A stretch of 64,000 nt of DNA from Aquimarina acroporae (GCF_023195925.1 NZ_JALPRE010000013.1:62001-126000); one strand, 5' to 3'. Counted from the first letter of the stretch, positions 44,360-53,140 are shown. Made by a program: numbers and translations. The notes: a model not told the origin generated them from the sequence alone.

Positions 44360-44810
44360 AATGATTGCCATATTAAGTTTCTTTTTCCTTGTTGTCTCCT
44401 GTAAAGAAAAAAAATCTTCCTTAGGACAACAAAATAACTCTGCTCAAGAAACTATTTCAGAAGTGGTCTATGAAGCTAGCACCCGTGGTTCTTTTTATAA
44501 AGTAATTGTCAATAAAAACCAGGTTCAGAAAACAAAGAACAGAAGCGCTAGTAATTTCTCATCTAAAACCTGTAGTGCCAATGAATGGAAAACCGTTCTT
44601 TCATTTACTCATACTATTGATTTAAACAAGATACATGAACTCTCTGCTCCCACAAATCAAAGTGCCAGAGATGTCGCTTTGCATGCCAAATTAAAGATTA
44701 TAACCTCTTCCCAAACCTATACTTCTGTTGGTTTTGATCACGGTAATCCTCCCGAAGAATTAAAGTCATTGGTTAATACTATACTAACATTGGCAGAAAG
44801 TATTGAATAG
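44352..44810 (+). CDS. hypothetical lipoprotein coupled to the M43 protease
   Basis: A protein of 152 residues with the signal MIAILSFFFLVVSCKEKKS. Mature part: basic and polar (NKNQVQKTKNRSASNFSSKT), with a Cys and conserved-looking beta/alpha pattern (VYEASTRGSFYKVIVNKN; TVLSFTHTIDLNKIHEL; VGFDHGNPPEELK). No family recognised. The ATG overlaps the end of the metalloprotease gene, suggesting that the products act together, for example as inhibitor or partner; that is inference only. Confidence 0.65.
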   Translation: MNKMIAILSFFFLVVSCKEKKSSLGQQNNSAQETISEVVYEASTRGSFYKVIVNKNQVQKTKNRSASNFSSKTCSANEWKTVLSFTHTIDLNKIHELSAPTNQSARDVALHAKLKIITSSQTYTSVGFDHGNPPEELKSLVNTILTLAESIE

Positions 44811-44850
44811 CAATGAATCTTGTTGTACTTTTACTGAAAATTTGCAGATA

Positions 44851-45273
44851 ATGACGATAAAAGAAATTCAAGAAGAGATTGTCGATGAATTTAGCATGTT
44901 TGATGATTGGATGCAGCGGTATGAATATATGATCGAACTAGGAAAATCACTTCCACTTATTGAAGAAAAGTATAAAACAGAAGATAATATCATCAAAGGT
45001 TGTCAAAGTAAAGTTTGGGTTCATGCAGAAATGCAAGATGACAAAGTTAATTTTACAGCAGACAGCGATGCGATTATTACTAAAGGGATTATTGCAATTC
45101 TTATTCGAGCTTTTTCGGGACAACATCCAAAAGACATTATCGACGCAGATACAGGTTTTATAGATGAGATTGGTTTAAAGGAACATTTATCACCAACTCG
45201 CGCCAACGGTTTAGTAAGCATGATTAAGCAATTAAAAATGTACGCTATCGCTTACCAAACACAATTAAATTAA
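44851..45273 (+). CDS. sufE: sulphur acceptor SufE
   Basis: A protein of 140 residues from the ATG at 44851. The active cysteine is Cys51 in IIKGCQSKVWVHAE, the same position as in E. coli SufE. Other family segments are FDDWMQRYEYMIELGKSLP and LSPTRANGLVSMIKQLKMYA. It accepts persulphide from SufS and activates it. A longer frame with a TTG start was rejected, as it overlaps the previous gene. Followed by the DUF59 gene after 44 bases. Confidence 0.96.
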   Translation: MTIKEIQEEIVDEFSMFDDWMQRYEYMIELGKSLPLIEEKYKTEDNIIKGCQSKVWVHAEMQDDKVNFTADSDAIITKGIIAILIRAFSGQHPKDIIDADTGFIDEIGLKEHLSPTRANGLVSMIKQLKMYAIAYQTQLN

Positions 45274-45317
45274 TTTTTGTTAGGTATCCCCTTTCAAAAT
45301 CGACTAAAAAAACAACT

Positions 45318-45644
45318 ATGAGTGACACTGCTATAGATACAAATGAACTAGGAGAAAAGATCGTAAGAGTTTTAAAAACTATTTATGATCCTGAAATTCC
45401 TGTAGATATATATGAACTAGGGTTAATTTATGATGTATTTGTAAATGAGGATTATGATGTTAAGATTCTTATGACACTTACTTCTCCCAATTGCCCGGTA
45501 GCCGAATCATTACCACAAGAAGTACAGGAAAAAGTAAAATCTCTAGATGCTGTAAACGATGTCGAAATGGAACTTACTTTTGATCCTCCCTGGTCACAAG
45601 ATCTTATGAGTGAAGAGGCAAAACTTGAATTGGGAATGCTGTAA
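45318..45644 (+). CDS. SUF-associated MIP18/DUF59 protein (SufT-like)
   Basis: A protein of 108 residues of the MIP18/DUF59 family: KTIYDPEIPVDIYELGLIYD, MTLTSPNCPVAESLPQEVQ with the reactive Cys, and FDPPWSQDLMSEEAKLELGM. Members act in Fe-S protein maturation; SufT is the bacterial name. Its position behind sufE supports this role. It lacks additional domains. The next gene begins 44 bases later, so an operon sufE-DUF59-thioesterase-DUF2480 is likely. Confidence 0.9.
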   Translation: MSDTAIDTNELGEKIVRVLKTIYDPEIPVDIYELGLIYDVFVNEDYDVKILMTLTSPNCPVAESLPQEVQEKVKSLDAVNDVEMELTFDPPWSQDLMSEEAKLELGML

Positions 45645-45688
45645 AAAGTATTTTGTGTTGGTGTTACATACTTTCTTAATTTTAATGC

Positions 45689-46129
45689 ATGAGCGACCAA
45701 GAACATTATCATAAACTAGAAAGGATGTATTTAAAAGCAAATATCAATACCGGGATATTTGACACTACTACTGCCAAGATTGGTGAAGGCATAGCAGAAA
45801 TAGGATTAGACATTACCGATAAATATTTTCATGCTTTGGGAGCAATTCATGGTTCGGTATATTTCAAGTTGTTAGATGATGCAGCCTTTTTTGCGGTAAA
45901 TTCTTTGGTAAAAGATGTATTTGTGCTTACCACATCTTTTAACATTAACCTTATAAGACCTGCTAATCAGGGAACCCTAAAAGCAGTAGGGAAAATAAAA
46001 TTTAGATCTAAAAATCTATTCGTTGCTGAGTCAGTATTGTATAACGAACAAGGAAAGGAAATCGCATTTGGTACTGGTAACTTTGCAAAGAGTAAAATAG
46101 AATTATCAGAAAAAATAGGATATCGATAA
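45689..46129 (+). CDS. hotdog-fold thioesterase (PaaI-like)
   Basis: A protein of 146 residues with the hotdog thioesterase motif HALGAIHGSVYFKLLDDAAF (residues about 49-68) and the beta strands VLTTSFNINLIRPANQGTLK and FVAESVLYNEQGKEIAFGTG. It probably hydrolyses acyl-CoA; the substrate is unknown. Its stop overlaps the DUF2480 start by one base (46129), indicating co-translation. Commonly seen in this neighbourhood in Flavobacteriaceae, as I recall. Confidence 0.85.
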   Translation: MSDQEHYHKLERMYLKANINTGIFDTTTAKIGEGIAEIGLDITDKYFHALGAIHGSVYFKLLDDAAFFAVNSLVKDVFVLTTSFNINLIRPANQGTLKAVGKIKFRSKNLFVAESVLYNEQGKEIAFGTGNFAKSKIELSEKIGYR

Positions 46130-46638
46130 TGGCAGAAGAAATTGTAAATAGAGTCGCTAATAATAAAAACCTGATCACTTTTGATCTTGAAGATTATTAC
46201 CCAAATGGTAAACGAGTTCTTTTCGATATTAAAGATTGGCTTTTTGAAGGGCTATTACTTCGTGAAAAAGAATTTAGACAACATGCAAAAGACCATGATT
46301 GGAGCCAATATAAAGATCAATATGTTGCATTAACTTGTTCTTCTGATGCGATTATACCAGGGTGGGCATATCTATTACTAACTAGTGCTCTGGCTCACTA
46401 TGCCAGAAAAGTGGTAGTTGGTTCTTTAGAGACGATAGAGACCATTCTTTATACCGAAATTATCGCTAATCTGGATGTGAGTGAGTTTCAGGATAAACTT
46501 TTGATCATCAAAGGGTGTTCAAACAAACCTGTTCCCGAAGGTGCATATATAGCCTTAATTCAGAAATTACAGCCCGTCGCCAAAAGTATAATGTATGGTG
46601 AAGCCTGCTCTTCGGTACCTCTGTACAAACGTAAATAA
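46129..46638 (+). CDS. DUF2480 family protein
   Basis: A protein of 169 residues matching DUF2480 as I know it: ITFDLEDYYPNGKRVLFDIK, FEGLLLREKEFRQHAKDHDW, LTCSSDAIIPGWAYLLLTSA and VIKGCSN-like IIKGCSNKPVPEGAYIAL. The function is not known; linkage to the suf genes suggests some relation to Fe-S or sulphur biology, but that is inference. Three Cys are present (TCSSD, KGCSN, EACSS). Last gene of the sufE cluster. Confidence 0.85.
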   Translation: MAEEIVNRVANNKNLITFDLEDYYPNGKRVLFDIKDWLFEGLLLREKEFRQHAKDHDWSQYKDQYVALTCSSDAIIPGWAYLLLTSALAHYARKVVVGSLETIETILYTEIIANLDVSEFQDKLLIIKGCSNKPVPEGAYIALIQKLQPVAKSIMYGEACSSVPLYKRK

Positions 46639-46659
46639 TTCCTTTTATCGGGTAATCTG

Positions 46660-46729
46660 GTTTTTTGTCGAAAAATTACATTCCAAGACATCCTAACTCA
46701 GACAAAAAACGTTTCTTAAAATATATTTG
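46660..46729 (+). promoter_or_regulatory. inverted repeat and -7 box in the leader before the first DUF3078 gene
   Basis: GTTTTTTGTC (46660-46669) and GACAAAAAAC (46701-46710) form a perfect 10-bp inverted repeat with a 31-base interior. TATATTTG (46722-46729) fits TAnnTTTG and starts 12 bases after it. The gene starts 134 bases downstream, so the leader would be long, or another promoter is used. Confidence 0.4.
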
Positions 46730-46863
46730 CCAACATAAATTTTTACAGATTATTTATTTTGGTTAGGTATGTCGGATAATGTTAAAATGGGACTCAAAGT
46801 AACATGTTTTGACATATACCCCTCTTAACTGGAGTAATAGTCTACTCTAAAACTATCAATTAC

Positions 46864-47787
46864 ATGAAAAAAACACTTTTAACCTTAGTGCTGTTAATCA
46901 GTTCTACAATTGTATTTGCTCAAGATGAAGCAAAAAAAGACGATGCCCCAAAGGATGGATGGACCAGAGCTGGAAACATTAGCTTTTTGTTTAATCAATC
47001 TGCCTTTAATGCTGAATGGCTAGGAGGAGGAACCTCTAATATAGCGGGTAACTTGTCCCTATCATACGATTTTAACTATCGTAAAGGAGCTTTAACCTGG
47101 GATAACAAAATTCTTGCAGATTATGGTTTAACAAAACTAAAAGATCAGGAATTCACCAGAAAGACCAATGATAGATTCGAATTTAACTCATTACTTGGTA
47201 AACAAATAAAGGACTCTAACTGGTATTATTCTTTCTTTTTGAATTTCAGAACTCAGTTTGCACCAGGATATGTATTTGGTGAAGATGCAGACGGAAATGA
47301 AACAAGAACAGAAACCACACATATTTTCTCTCCTGCTTACTTACAAATGGGGCCAGGTATGCTTTGGAAGAAAAGTGATAACCTAAAAGTAAACATTGCA
47401 CCGGCTACAGCTCGATTCATTTTCGTAGATGGTGATTTTACAGATGTAGGAGATGATCAAGCTGCTATCGATGCATTTAATGATGCTGGTGGATATTTTG
47501 GTGTAGAAGCAAACGATTCTTTTAGATTTGAATTTGGTGCGGCAGTAAACGCGTATGCAAAATTCGAATTAATGAAGAATGTTTCTATGGAAAACATCTT
47601 AAATCTATATTCAAACTACCTTGAAGATCCACAAAATGTTGATATCGATTACACAGCAAATGTTGTGATGACTATCAACAAATATTTATCGACAAATCTT
47701 ACTTTCCAGGCCATCTATGATGACAATGCTATAGGTGCATTTCAGATTAGAGAAGTATTTGGACTTGGTGTAAATTACGGATTCTAG
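46864..47787 (+). CDS. DUF3078 family protein, copy 1
   Basis: A protein of 307 residues with a signal peptide (TLVLLISSTIVFA, then QDEA). The DUF3078 body is a beta-barrel-like series of strands: SFLFNQSAFNAEWLGGGTSN, LSYDFNYRKGALTWDNKILA, NDRFEFNSLLGKQIKDSNWY, ending in IREVFGLGVNYGF with a terminal aromatic as in outer membrane proteins. Function unknown; outer membrane location inferred. A paralogue lies at 48403-49458, separated by a GNAT gene on the other strand. Confidence 0.85.
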   Translation: MKKTLLTLVLLISSTIVFAQDEAKKDDAPKDGWTRAGNISFLFNQSAFNAEWLGGGTSNIAGNLSLSYDFNYRKGALTWDNKILADYGLTKLKDQEFTRKTNDRFEFNSLLGKQIKDSNWYYSFFLNFRTQFAPGYVFGEDADGNETRTETTHIFSPAYLQMGPGMLWKKSDNLKVNIAPATARFIFVDGDFTDVGDDQAAIDAFNDAGGYFGVEANDSFRFEFGAAVNAYAKFELMKNVSMENILNLYSNYLEDPQNVDIDYTANVVMTINKYLSTNLTFQAIYDDNAIGAFQIREVFGLGVNYGF

Positions 47788-47814
47788 AAAAAGAATCTAA
47801 TAACTCTCATAAAG

Positions 47815-47852
47815 ACGTCTAAGAAGTATGCATTACTTTTTAGACGTTTTTG
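47815..47852. terminator. bidirectional terminator between DUF3078 and GNAT genes
   Basis: ACGTCTAAGAAGTA and TACTTTTTAGACGT pair (one mismatch) around a short loop, flanked by A and T runs. It overlaps the stop codon of the GNAT gene (47840-47842). Confidence 0.82.
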
Positions 47853-48286
47853 TTTTTTGGAACCAACTCCATATGGTACTCATAGTCATCTTCATTTACA
47901 GTTAGAAAACCCATTCGTTGATAAAGATTTTTGGCCGGGTTCTCTTTTAAAACCTTAAGCCTAATTACTTTTTGTTGTTCTATGAACTGTTCCAACAGCT
48001 GTTTCCCTATTCCGTTACCTTGATAATCTGGTAGCACTTGAATCTGTAAAACTTCTATTGCTTTCTCATTTTCGATATACTTTAGCAAACCCACTCGCTC
48101 TTGTGAATACCAAATTATAAAAGCGTCAGTATAGTTTTTAGCCACTCTTAATCGGTGCTCTTCATCAGACAAGAAGATACCTGATCGCTCCAAGTGTGCA
48201 ACCATGGTTTGTTTTCGCAAATCGAACAAAAAGTCTTCGTCTTCGATTTTGGCTTTCGTAATCGCTATAGAATGTGATTTCGTCAT
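47840..48286 (-). CDS. GNAT-family N-acetyltransferase
   Basis: A protein of 148 residues. Acetyl-CoA-binding motif A is VLPDYQGNGIGKQLLEQFIE (residues about 87-106), preceded by the typical beta4 strand IEVLQIQ and followed by NLYQRMGFL (motif B). No signal peptide; acceptor unknown. Lies antisense between the two DUF3078 genes and ends in a shared terminator. Confidence 0.88.
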   Translation of the reverse strand: MTKSHSIAITKAKIEDEDFLFDLRKQTMVAHLERSGIFLSDEEHRLRVAKNYTDAFIIWYSQERVGLLKYIENEKAIEVLQIQVLPDYQGNGIGKQLLEQFIEQQKVIRLKVLKENPAKNLYQRMGFLTVNEDDYEYHMELVPKNKNV

Positions 48287-48402
48287 TGCAACGAATATAG
48301 TTTATTTTCGTTTATGTTTTTGTGGATGAACCTTTTGTATTGGTTTGATAAAATAAGTTCATCTTGTATATTTGTTTATCTACCCCTGCAATTTGTAATT
48401 GA

Positions 48403-49458
48403 ATGAAAAGTTTTTGGTTTGCTATTCTTGTTATTTTTTGTGCCCAATGGGGCATGGCTCAGGAAAAAGAAGGGCAACCAACCGACCAACAAAGTGCAGA
48501 AAAGAAACAATTAGATTCGATACAGGCCAATCTCAAACGTGCCTTAGACAGCCTGCTTAAAAACACTCCTAATACCCTTAACACCATTGTTCTTAAACAA
48601 AAGCTCAAAGAAATTACTCCAAAAAAACCTAAAGAACCCGAACAAGTGGGTTGGAAAAATAAAGGGAAGTTTTCGATATTGTTCAACCAATCTGCTTTTA
48701 ATTTTGACTGGCAAGGAGGAGGAACCTCAAATGTAGCTGGTAACGCTGTATTAAATTATGAATTTAACTATAAGAAAAATAGCTTGACCTGGGATAACAA
48801 AATCCTGGCCGATTATGGTCTTACATTTTTGAAAGACGAAAACTTTGCCCGTAAAACCAATGACAGAATTGAATTTAACTCCAGAATAGGACAGCGCATT
48901 GGGCAAGGACATTGGAACTACTCTTTATTTGTGAATTTCAGGTCACAATTTGCCAAAGGATATCGTTTTAGTAAAGACCCCGATACCGATGAGACCATTC
49001 GCACCGAAGAAACTCATTTTTTCTCACCTGCATTTATTCAAATTGGTCCTGGATTGTTATGGAAAAAAAGTGACAACCTCAACCTAAACATTGCACCTGT
49101 AACCGTGAGAATGATTTTTGTAGATGATCAATTTACAAGTGGTCCCGACTATGTAGATGGAGATTATTTTGGAGTTGATGCTGGTGAAAGCTCACGATTC
49201 GAATTTGGTGGCTCTTTGGCAGCTTATGCAAAATTTGAGCTCTTTAAAAATGTAACCATGGAGCAGCTTTTAAACCTATACTCGAACTATATTGAAGATG
49301 CTGCCAATGTTGATATCGATTACACCCTTAACCTCAACCTTGTCGTGAATAAATACATTAGTGGCAGTTTTGCTTTTCAGGCTATTTATGATGATAATGC
49401 TACCGGTGCATTTCAAATACGAGAGGTCATCGGACTTGGATTAAATTATGAATTTTGA
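48403..49458 (+). CDS. DUF3078 family protein, copy 2
   Basis: A protein of 351 residues. Signal peptide MKSFWFAILVIFCAQWGMAQ, then a Gln/Lys-rich linker of about 60 residues with coiled-coil character (EKKQLDSIQANLKRALDSLL) absent from copy 1. The body closely follows copy 1 (SILFNQSAFNFDWQGGGTSN, TWDNKILADYGL, IREVIGLGLNYEF). Function unknown, probably an outer membrane beta-protein. The two copies look like a tandem duplication into which a GNAT gene was placed or which it separated. Confidence 0.85.
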   Translation: MKSFWFAILVIFCAQWGMAQEKEGQPTDQQSAEKKQLDSIQANLKRALDSLLKNTPNTLNTIVLKQKLKEITPKKPKEPEQVGWKNKGKFSILFNQSAFNFDWQGGGTSNVAGNAVLNYEFNYKKNSLTWDNKILADYGLTFLKDENFARKTNDRIEFNSRIGQRIGQGHWNYSLFVNFRSQFAKGYRFSKDPDTDETIRTEETHFFSPAFIQIGPGLLWKKSDNLNLNIAPVTVRMIFVDDQFTSGPDYVDGDYFGVDAGESSRFEFGGSLAAYAKFELFKNVTMEQLLNLYSNYIEDAANVDIDYTLNLNLVVNKYISGSFAFQAIYDDNATGAFQIREVIGLGLNYEF

Positions 49459-49479
49459 GGACTGCCTTTGATAAAAAAA

Positions 49480-49686
49480 TCATTTCCTTGGCAACCGTTG
49501 ATTTACGCCAATAATAAAATAGAGCAACCCACCTATCACATTAAAAAATAGTACTACGATTACCCAAACCAGTTTGTTGTTGTCTTTAAAATCACTTCTT
49601 AAAATATCGATTAGTGCCACCAGTGGAATTAAAACAATAGTTAAAAGAGCTGCTGCGATTACTATGGTTTGTAAGATACCAGTCAT
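49480..49686 (-). CDS. small membrane protein, PLDc_N domain
   Basis: A protein of 68 residues with two membrane helices: TIVIAAALLTIVLIPLVALI and LVWVIVVLFFNVIGGLLYFI, the second followed by GVNQR. The DILRSDFKDNNKLVW loop and second helix match the phospholipase D-nuclease N-terminal (PLDc_N) family, which often occurs as a stand-alone short protein. Function unknown. It converges with the DUF3078 gene at 21 bases. Confidence 0.8.
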   Translation of the reverse strand: MTGILQTIVIAAALLTIVLIPLVALIDILRSDFKDNNKLVWVIVVLFFNVIGGLLYFIIGVNQRLPRK

Positions 49687-49745
49687 TACTGTTTTATTTT
49701 ATTATTCATCAATTGTTTTTCTTTTTACTGTTAAACTCTTTTGCT

Positions 49746-50237
49746 TTAGAATTCAAAGAACCAAGCAGAGTCGTCTTTTACAAAAAGTGTAAAATACCTA
49801 ATTCTTGTCTTGTCTTTGGTAACCATAAAATATTCTAAAATCTCATCTTCCTCTTTATTTAAAATTGCAAACACACATTCTTCATCAGTTTTTTTAATTG
49901 GTAAACGGAGTGTATCCAGATGTTTTACATCACTATATTTATGGATTTTTAGATCTTGAATCTCCCTTATTTTACTATTCGGTATAAACCAATTATTACC
50001 TTTTCCTTCTCTAGCATCAAGAATAACCTTAGTTATAAGTTCTTTTCTTTCCTTGTCAAAATCTATGTTTTTAGGGTCTTTAGAAAGTTCAATATATGTA
50101 TCTATAACTTGTTGAGGATTAATTTTATCATCAAACACATCCTCCACAAAATTAGAAATAAGCTCTTTTTCTGTATGTTTATCACACGAAATACAACAGA
50201 AGACAATTGATAAAATTAAAAGGACATTTTTACACAT
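49746..50237 (-). CDS. hypothetical lipoprotein
   Basis: A protein of 163 residues from the ATG at 50235-50237, giving the signal MCKNVLLILSIVFCCISCDK; an ATG five codons upstream is also possible. The mature part is rich in Lys and Asp/Glu, with mixed helix/strand pattern (ELISNFVEDVFDDKINPQQV; HLDTLRLPIKKTDEECVFAI; RIRYFTLFVKDDSAWFFEF). No family recognised. It sits alone downstream of hflX on the same strand, separated by about 110 bases with a weak hairpin. Confidence 0.6.
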   Translation of the reverse strand: MCKNVLLILSIVFCCISCDKHTEKELISNFVEDVFDDKINPQQVIDTYIELSKDPKNIDFDKERKELITKVILDAREGKGNNWFIPNSKIREIQDLKIHKYSDVKHLDTLRLPIKKTDEECVFAILNKEEDEILEYFMVTKDKTRIRYFTLFVKDDSAWFFEF

Positions 50238-50265
50238 AATGCAGAGGTTCATGCAATATTAAACC

Positions 50266-50294
50266 TTCTCAGTTTCAAAAAATGAAACTCAGAA
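50266..50294 (-). terminator. weak hairpin after hflX
   Basis: AGTTTCA and TGAAACT pair around A5, extended by TTCT/AGAA with one C-C mismatch. On the minus strand it lies 52 bases after the hflX stop, with T-rich sequence around it rather than clearly after it. Confidence 0.4.
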
Positions 50295-50345
50295 AAAAAT
50301 AATATTGTACTTTATGAGATCAGTCTACATGAATTGAGTTATCTG

Positions 50346-51554
50346 CTACTCTTCTGCTATTTCAGGATACAAAAAGTTGTTGTATGGGAAACGGGTAACA
50401 TGAATATCACGCACCTCTTTATAGACACGTTTTCTAAACTCATCTATATTTTCCTTGTTAATGGCAGAAATAAAAAGGGCATTGTCCCCTATTTTACTCA
50501 TCCAAGTTTGTTTCCATTCGTCTAGGGTATAGTGAGCCTTCGTTTTTTCGGTAGTTAGATCATCTTCCTCAATGGTTTCATGTTGGTATGCATCGATCTT
50601 ATTAAATACCATAATCGTTGGTTTCTCGGTACAGTCGATCTCTCCCAAAATTCTATTTACAGAGTCTATATGATCCTCAAACTGTGGATGGGAGATATCT
50701 ACAACATGTAACAACAAATCGGCTTCTCTCACCTCATCGAGTGTGCTTTTAAAACTCTCGACCAATTGCGTAGGCAACTTTCTAATAAACCCTACTGTAT
50801 CACTTAATAAAAATGGTAAGTTACCAATAACAACTTTTCTTACAGTCGTATCTAGTGTGGCAAACAATTTATTTTCGGCAAACACTTCACTTTTGGCTAT
50901 TACGTTCATGAGGGTAGATTTTCCTACATTGGTATACCCTACAAGGGCGACACGTACGAGCTTACCTCGGTTCCCTCTCTGGGTTGCCATTTGCTTATCT
51001 ATCGTTTGTAGTTTTTTCTTTAGTAGTGAAATTCGATCTCTTACAATACGACGGTCGGTTTCGATCTCGGTTTCCCCAGGACCACGCATCCCAATACCCC
51101 CTCTTTGTCGCTCTAAGTGTGTCCATAACCCAGTAAGTCGTGGTAGTAAATATTGATATTGTGCAAGCTCTACCTGCGTTCTTGCATAACTGGTTTGTGC
51201 GCGTTGAGCAAAAATATCAAGAATCAAATTGGTTCGATCAATGATCTTAGCTTTGAGCGTACGTTCTATATTTCGCAGTTGTGCTGGAGATAATTCATCG
51301 TCAAAAACTACGGTACCTATCTCATGCTCTTCAACATAGGCCCTTACCTCTTCCATTTTACCGGTACCAATAAAGGTTTTAGAATGAGGCATATCCATTC
51401 GCTGCGTAAATCGCTTCACCACTTCTCCTCCTGCCGTATAGGTAAGAAACTCTAATTCATCCAGAAACTCATTTAGCTTCTCTTCATCTTGATTTCGGGT
51501 TACTATTCCTATTAAAACTGTTTTTTCGTATGCAATTTCCTTCCGTTCTAACAT
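50346..51554 (-). CDS. hflX: ribosome-associated GTPase HflX
   Basis: A protein of 402 residues. The N-terminal HflX domain contains GGEVVKRFTQRMDMPHSKTF and IGTGKMEEV, then DDELSPAQLRNIE and a helical RGGIGMRGPGETEIETDRR linker. The G domain shows G1 VGYTNVGKSTLMN, G3 LSDTVGFIRKLP, and G4 VFNKIDAY. HflX splits or rescues stalled ribosomes in stress. Cytoplasmic. Length fits the Bacteroidota type. Confidence 0.95.
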   Translation of the reverse strand: MLERKEIAYEKTVLIGIVTRNQDEEKLNEFLDELEFLTYTAGGEVVKRFTQRMDMPHSKTFIGTGKMEEVRAYVEEHEIGTVVFDDELSPAQLRNIERTLKAKIIDRTNLILDIFAQRAQTSYARTQVELAQYQYLLPRLTGLWTHLERQRGGIGMRGPGETEIETDRRIVRDRISLLKKKLQTIDKQMATQRGNRGKLVRVALVGYTNVGKSTLMNVIAKSEVFAENKLFATLDTTVRKVVIGNLPFLLSDTVGFIRKLPTQLVESFKSTLDEVREADLLLHVVDISHPQFEDHIDSVNRILGEIDCTEKPTIMVFNKIDAYQHETIEEDDLTTEKTKAHYTLDEWKQTWMSKIGDNALFISAINKENIDEFRKRVYKEVRDIHVTRFPYNNFLYPEIAEE

Positions 51555-51702
51555 TCGCTCTTATCTGTCTTTCTCTTATTTTATTATATTGTGCGTTCTA
51601 ATCGAATACACAAAAGTACGATAATAAAACATATTTGAGCTTGTATGATACGATTACCAAAATAGGAAATCGATCCAAAGTCTATAGTTTATACTCCAGC
51701 AC

Positions 51703-52674
51703 ATGGCACATAAAATGTATTTCAGTAAAAGAGAGACCAACCACTATACGGTGGCATTCTATAATCTCGAAAATCTTTTTGATACCAAAGACGATCCTAA
51801 TGTTCTAGATGAAGATTTCTTACCAGATTCTGAAAAACGATGGAACCGAAAACGATATGAAAAGAAATTATCTAAACTAGGTACTGTTATATCAAATATT
51901 GGGTTTTCTAAAACCAGAAAAGCTCCTGCCCTAGTTGGAGTTGCCGAGGTAGAAAATAAAAAAGTGCTTGAAGATCTCACCAATACCAAACACTTAATAA
52001 ACAAAAACTACGGCATTGTACATTATGATTCTCCAGATGAAAGAGGTATCGATGTGGCGCTACTATACCAAAAAGACCTCTTTGAAGTAATAGATTCTGA
52101 AGCTGTTTCCGTTTTGGTAGACAATCCAGATGGTGCTCGAGATTACACTCGCGATATTTTATGGGTCACAGGTCTTTTGAATCATGAAAAAATTCACATC
52201 CTTATCAATCATTGGCCTTCTAGACGGGATGGTGCTCATTTAACTTCTTACAAACGAATTGCAGCTGCCGATAAAAATCGTGAAATCATTGATCGAATCA
52301 ATGCAGAAGAAGCTGATGCCAAAATTATTATCATGGGTGATTTTAACGATGACCCTACCGATGAAAGCGTGAAAGATCATTTAGTGGGCAATGATTTATT
52401 TAACCCCATGGAACGCCTTTTAACAAGATACAGTGGTAGTCTTAATTATCGTAGTCAATGGAACCTTTTTGATCAGATTATTTTTAGTCATAATTTCCAC
52501 AAATATGAAAAAGGGAAGCATTGCTTTTCTGATGCCGCAATTTTTGACAAAGATTTCCTAAAAATATATAAAGGTCGCTACAAAGGGACTCCTTTTAGAA
52601 CGTATGCTGGTGGTAAATACAGAGGTGGTTATAGTGACCATTTTCCGGTATACATACGTTTAAAGTTAAATTAA
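51703..52674 (+). CDS. endonuclease/exonuclease/phosphatase-family protein
   Basis: A protein of 323 residues with an EEP-superfamily active site: YNLENLFDTKDDP near the N-terminus, VAEVENKKVLEDL (Glu), HILINHWPSRRDGA (His), IIMGDFNDDPTDESV (Asp/Asn) and GGYSDHFPVYIRL (Asp-His) at the C-terminus. No signal peptide is seen, so the protein may be cytoplasmic; a second ATG four codons downstream is an alternative start. It acts on phosphodiester substrates (nuclease or lipid/sugar phosphatase); substrate unknown. Convergent with a small lipoprotein gene across two hairpins. Confidence 0.87.
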   Translation: MAHKMYFSKRETNHYTVAFYNLENLFDTKDDPNVLDEDFLPDSEKRWNRKRYEKKLSKLGTVISNIGFSKTRKAPALVGVAEVENKKVLEDLTNTKHLINKNYGIVHYDSPDERGIDVALLYQKDLFEVIDSEAVSVLVDNPDGARDYTRDILWVTGLLNHEKIHILINHWPSRRDGAHLTSYKRIAAADKNREIIDRINAEEADAKIIIMGDFNDDPTDESVKDHLVGNDLFNPMERLLTRYSGSLNYRSQWNLFDQIIFSHNFHKYEKGKHCFSDAAIFDKDFLKIYKGRYKGTPFRTYAGGKYRGGYSDHFPVYIRLKLN

Positions 52675-52704
52675 AAAAGGCCAATATTTATAAATACGGC
52701 CTTT
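52675..52704. terminator. hairpin terminator after the EEP-family gene
   Basis: AAAAGGCC (52675-52682) and GGCCTTT (52698-52704) pair, and the interior TATTTATAAATA is itself a palindrome that extends the stem. Confidence 0.75.
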
Positions 52705-52715
52705 ACACAATCACA

Positions 52716-52742
52716 AAGCCCAAAACTAAATTTTCTGGGCTT
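52716..52742 (-). terminator. second hairpin, terminator of the convergent lipoprotein gene
   Basis: AAGCCCA (52716-52722) and TGGGCTT (52736-52742) pair around a 13-nt A/T-rich loop. It lies 17 bases past the lipoprotein gene's stop on the minus strand. Confidence 0.65.
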
Positions 52743-52758
52743 AATCAAAAATTAAAGT

Positions 52759-52974
52759 TTAGTCTTTAGGGTGATCTATGGTATTATCTTCATGTTCAAT
52801 ACTATTTGACAACGTATCATCATCTATAAGTTCTATAGTTGTTTTAATACTCTCTTTTTCTTGATCATTGGTATTTATAAACACCTGTTCTCCATCGGGT
52901 TGTTCACAAGATATTGTCCCCAATAACACTCCTACTGTAAGTACTAATTTTATGCTGTTCTTCATTTTCTTCAT
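52759..52974 (-). CDS. small lipoprotein, function unknown
   Basis: A protein of 71 residues. The N-terminus MKKMKNSIKLVLTVGVLLGT runs into the lipobox ISCEQPD. The mature part is about 45 residues, very acidic with Asp, Glu, Asn and Thr (TNDQEKES, DDTLSNSIEHEDN), and probably disordered. No family recognised. The upstream spacer (255 bases) ends at the divergent dyad copy 5. Confidence 0.6.
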   Translation of the reverse strand: MKKMKNSIKLVLTVGVLLGTISCEQPDGEQVFINTNDQEKESIKTTIELIDDDTLSNSIEHEDNTIDHPKD

Positions 52975-53140
52975 CTCCTTTCTGTATTAATTATAATTCC
53001 CTTAAATCATAGAATGTATGTAATCTTAACTTCATACTACAGTGTAAATATAGAATGTTATCCCGTAAAGAATAAGCTGTAAAACTCCCTTTCAATGCAG
53101 GGTCTTATCCGGTATTAAAACAGGGAAATCACCCTAAAAA

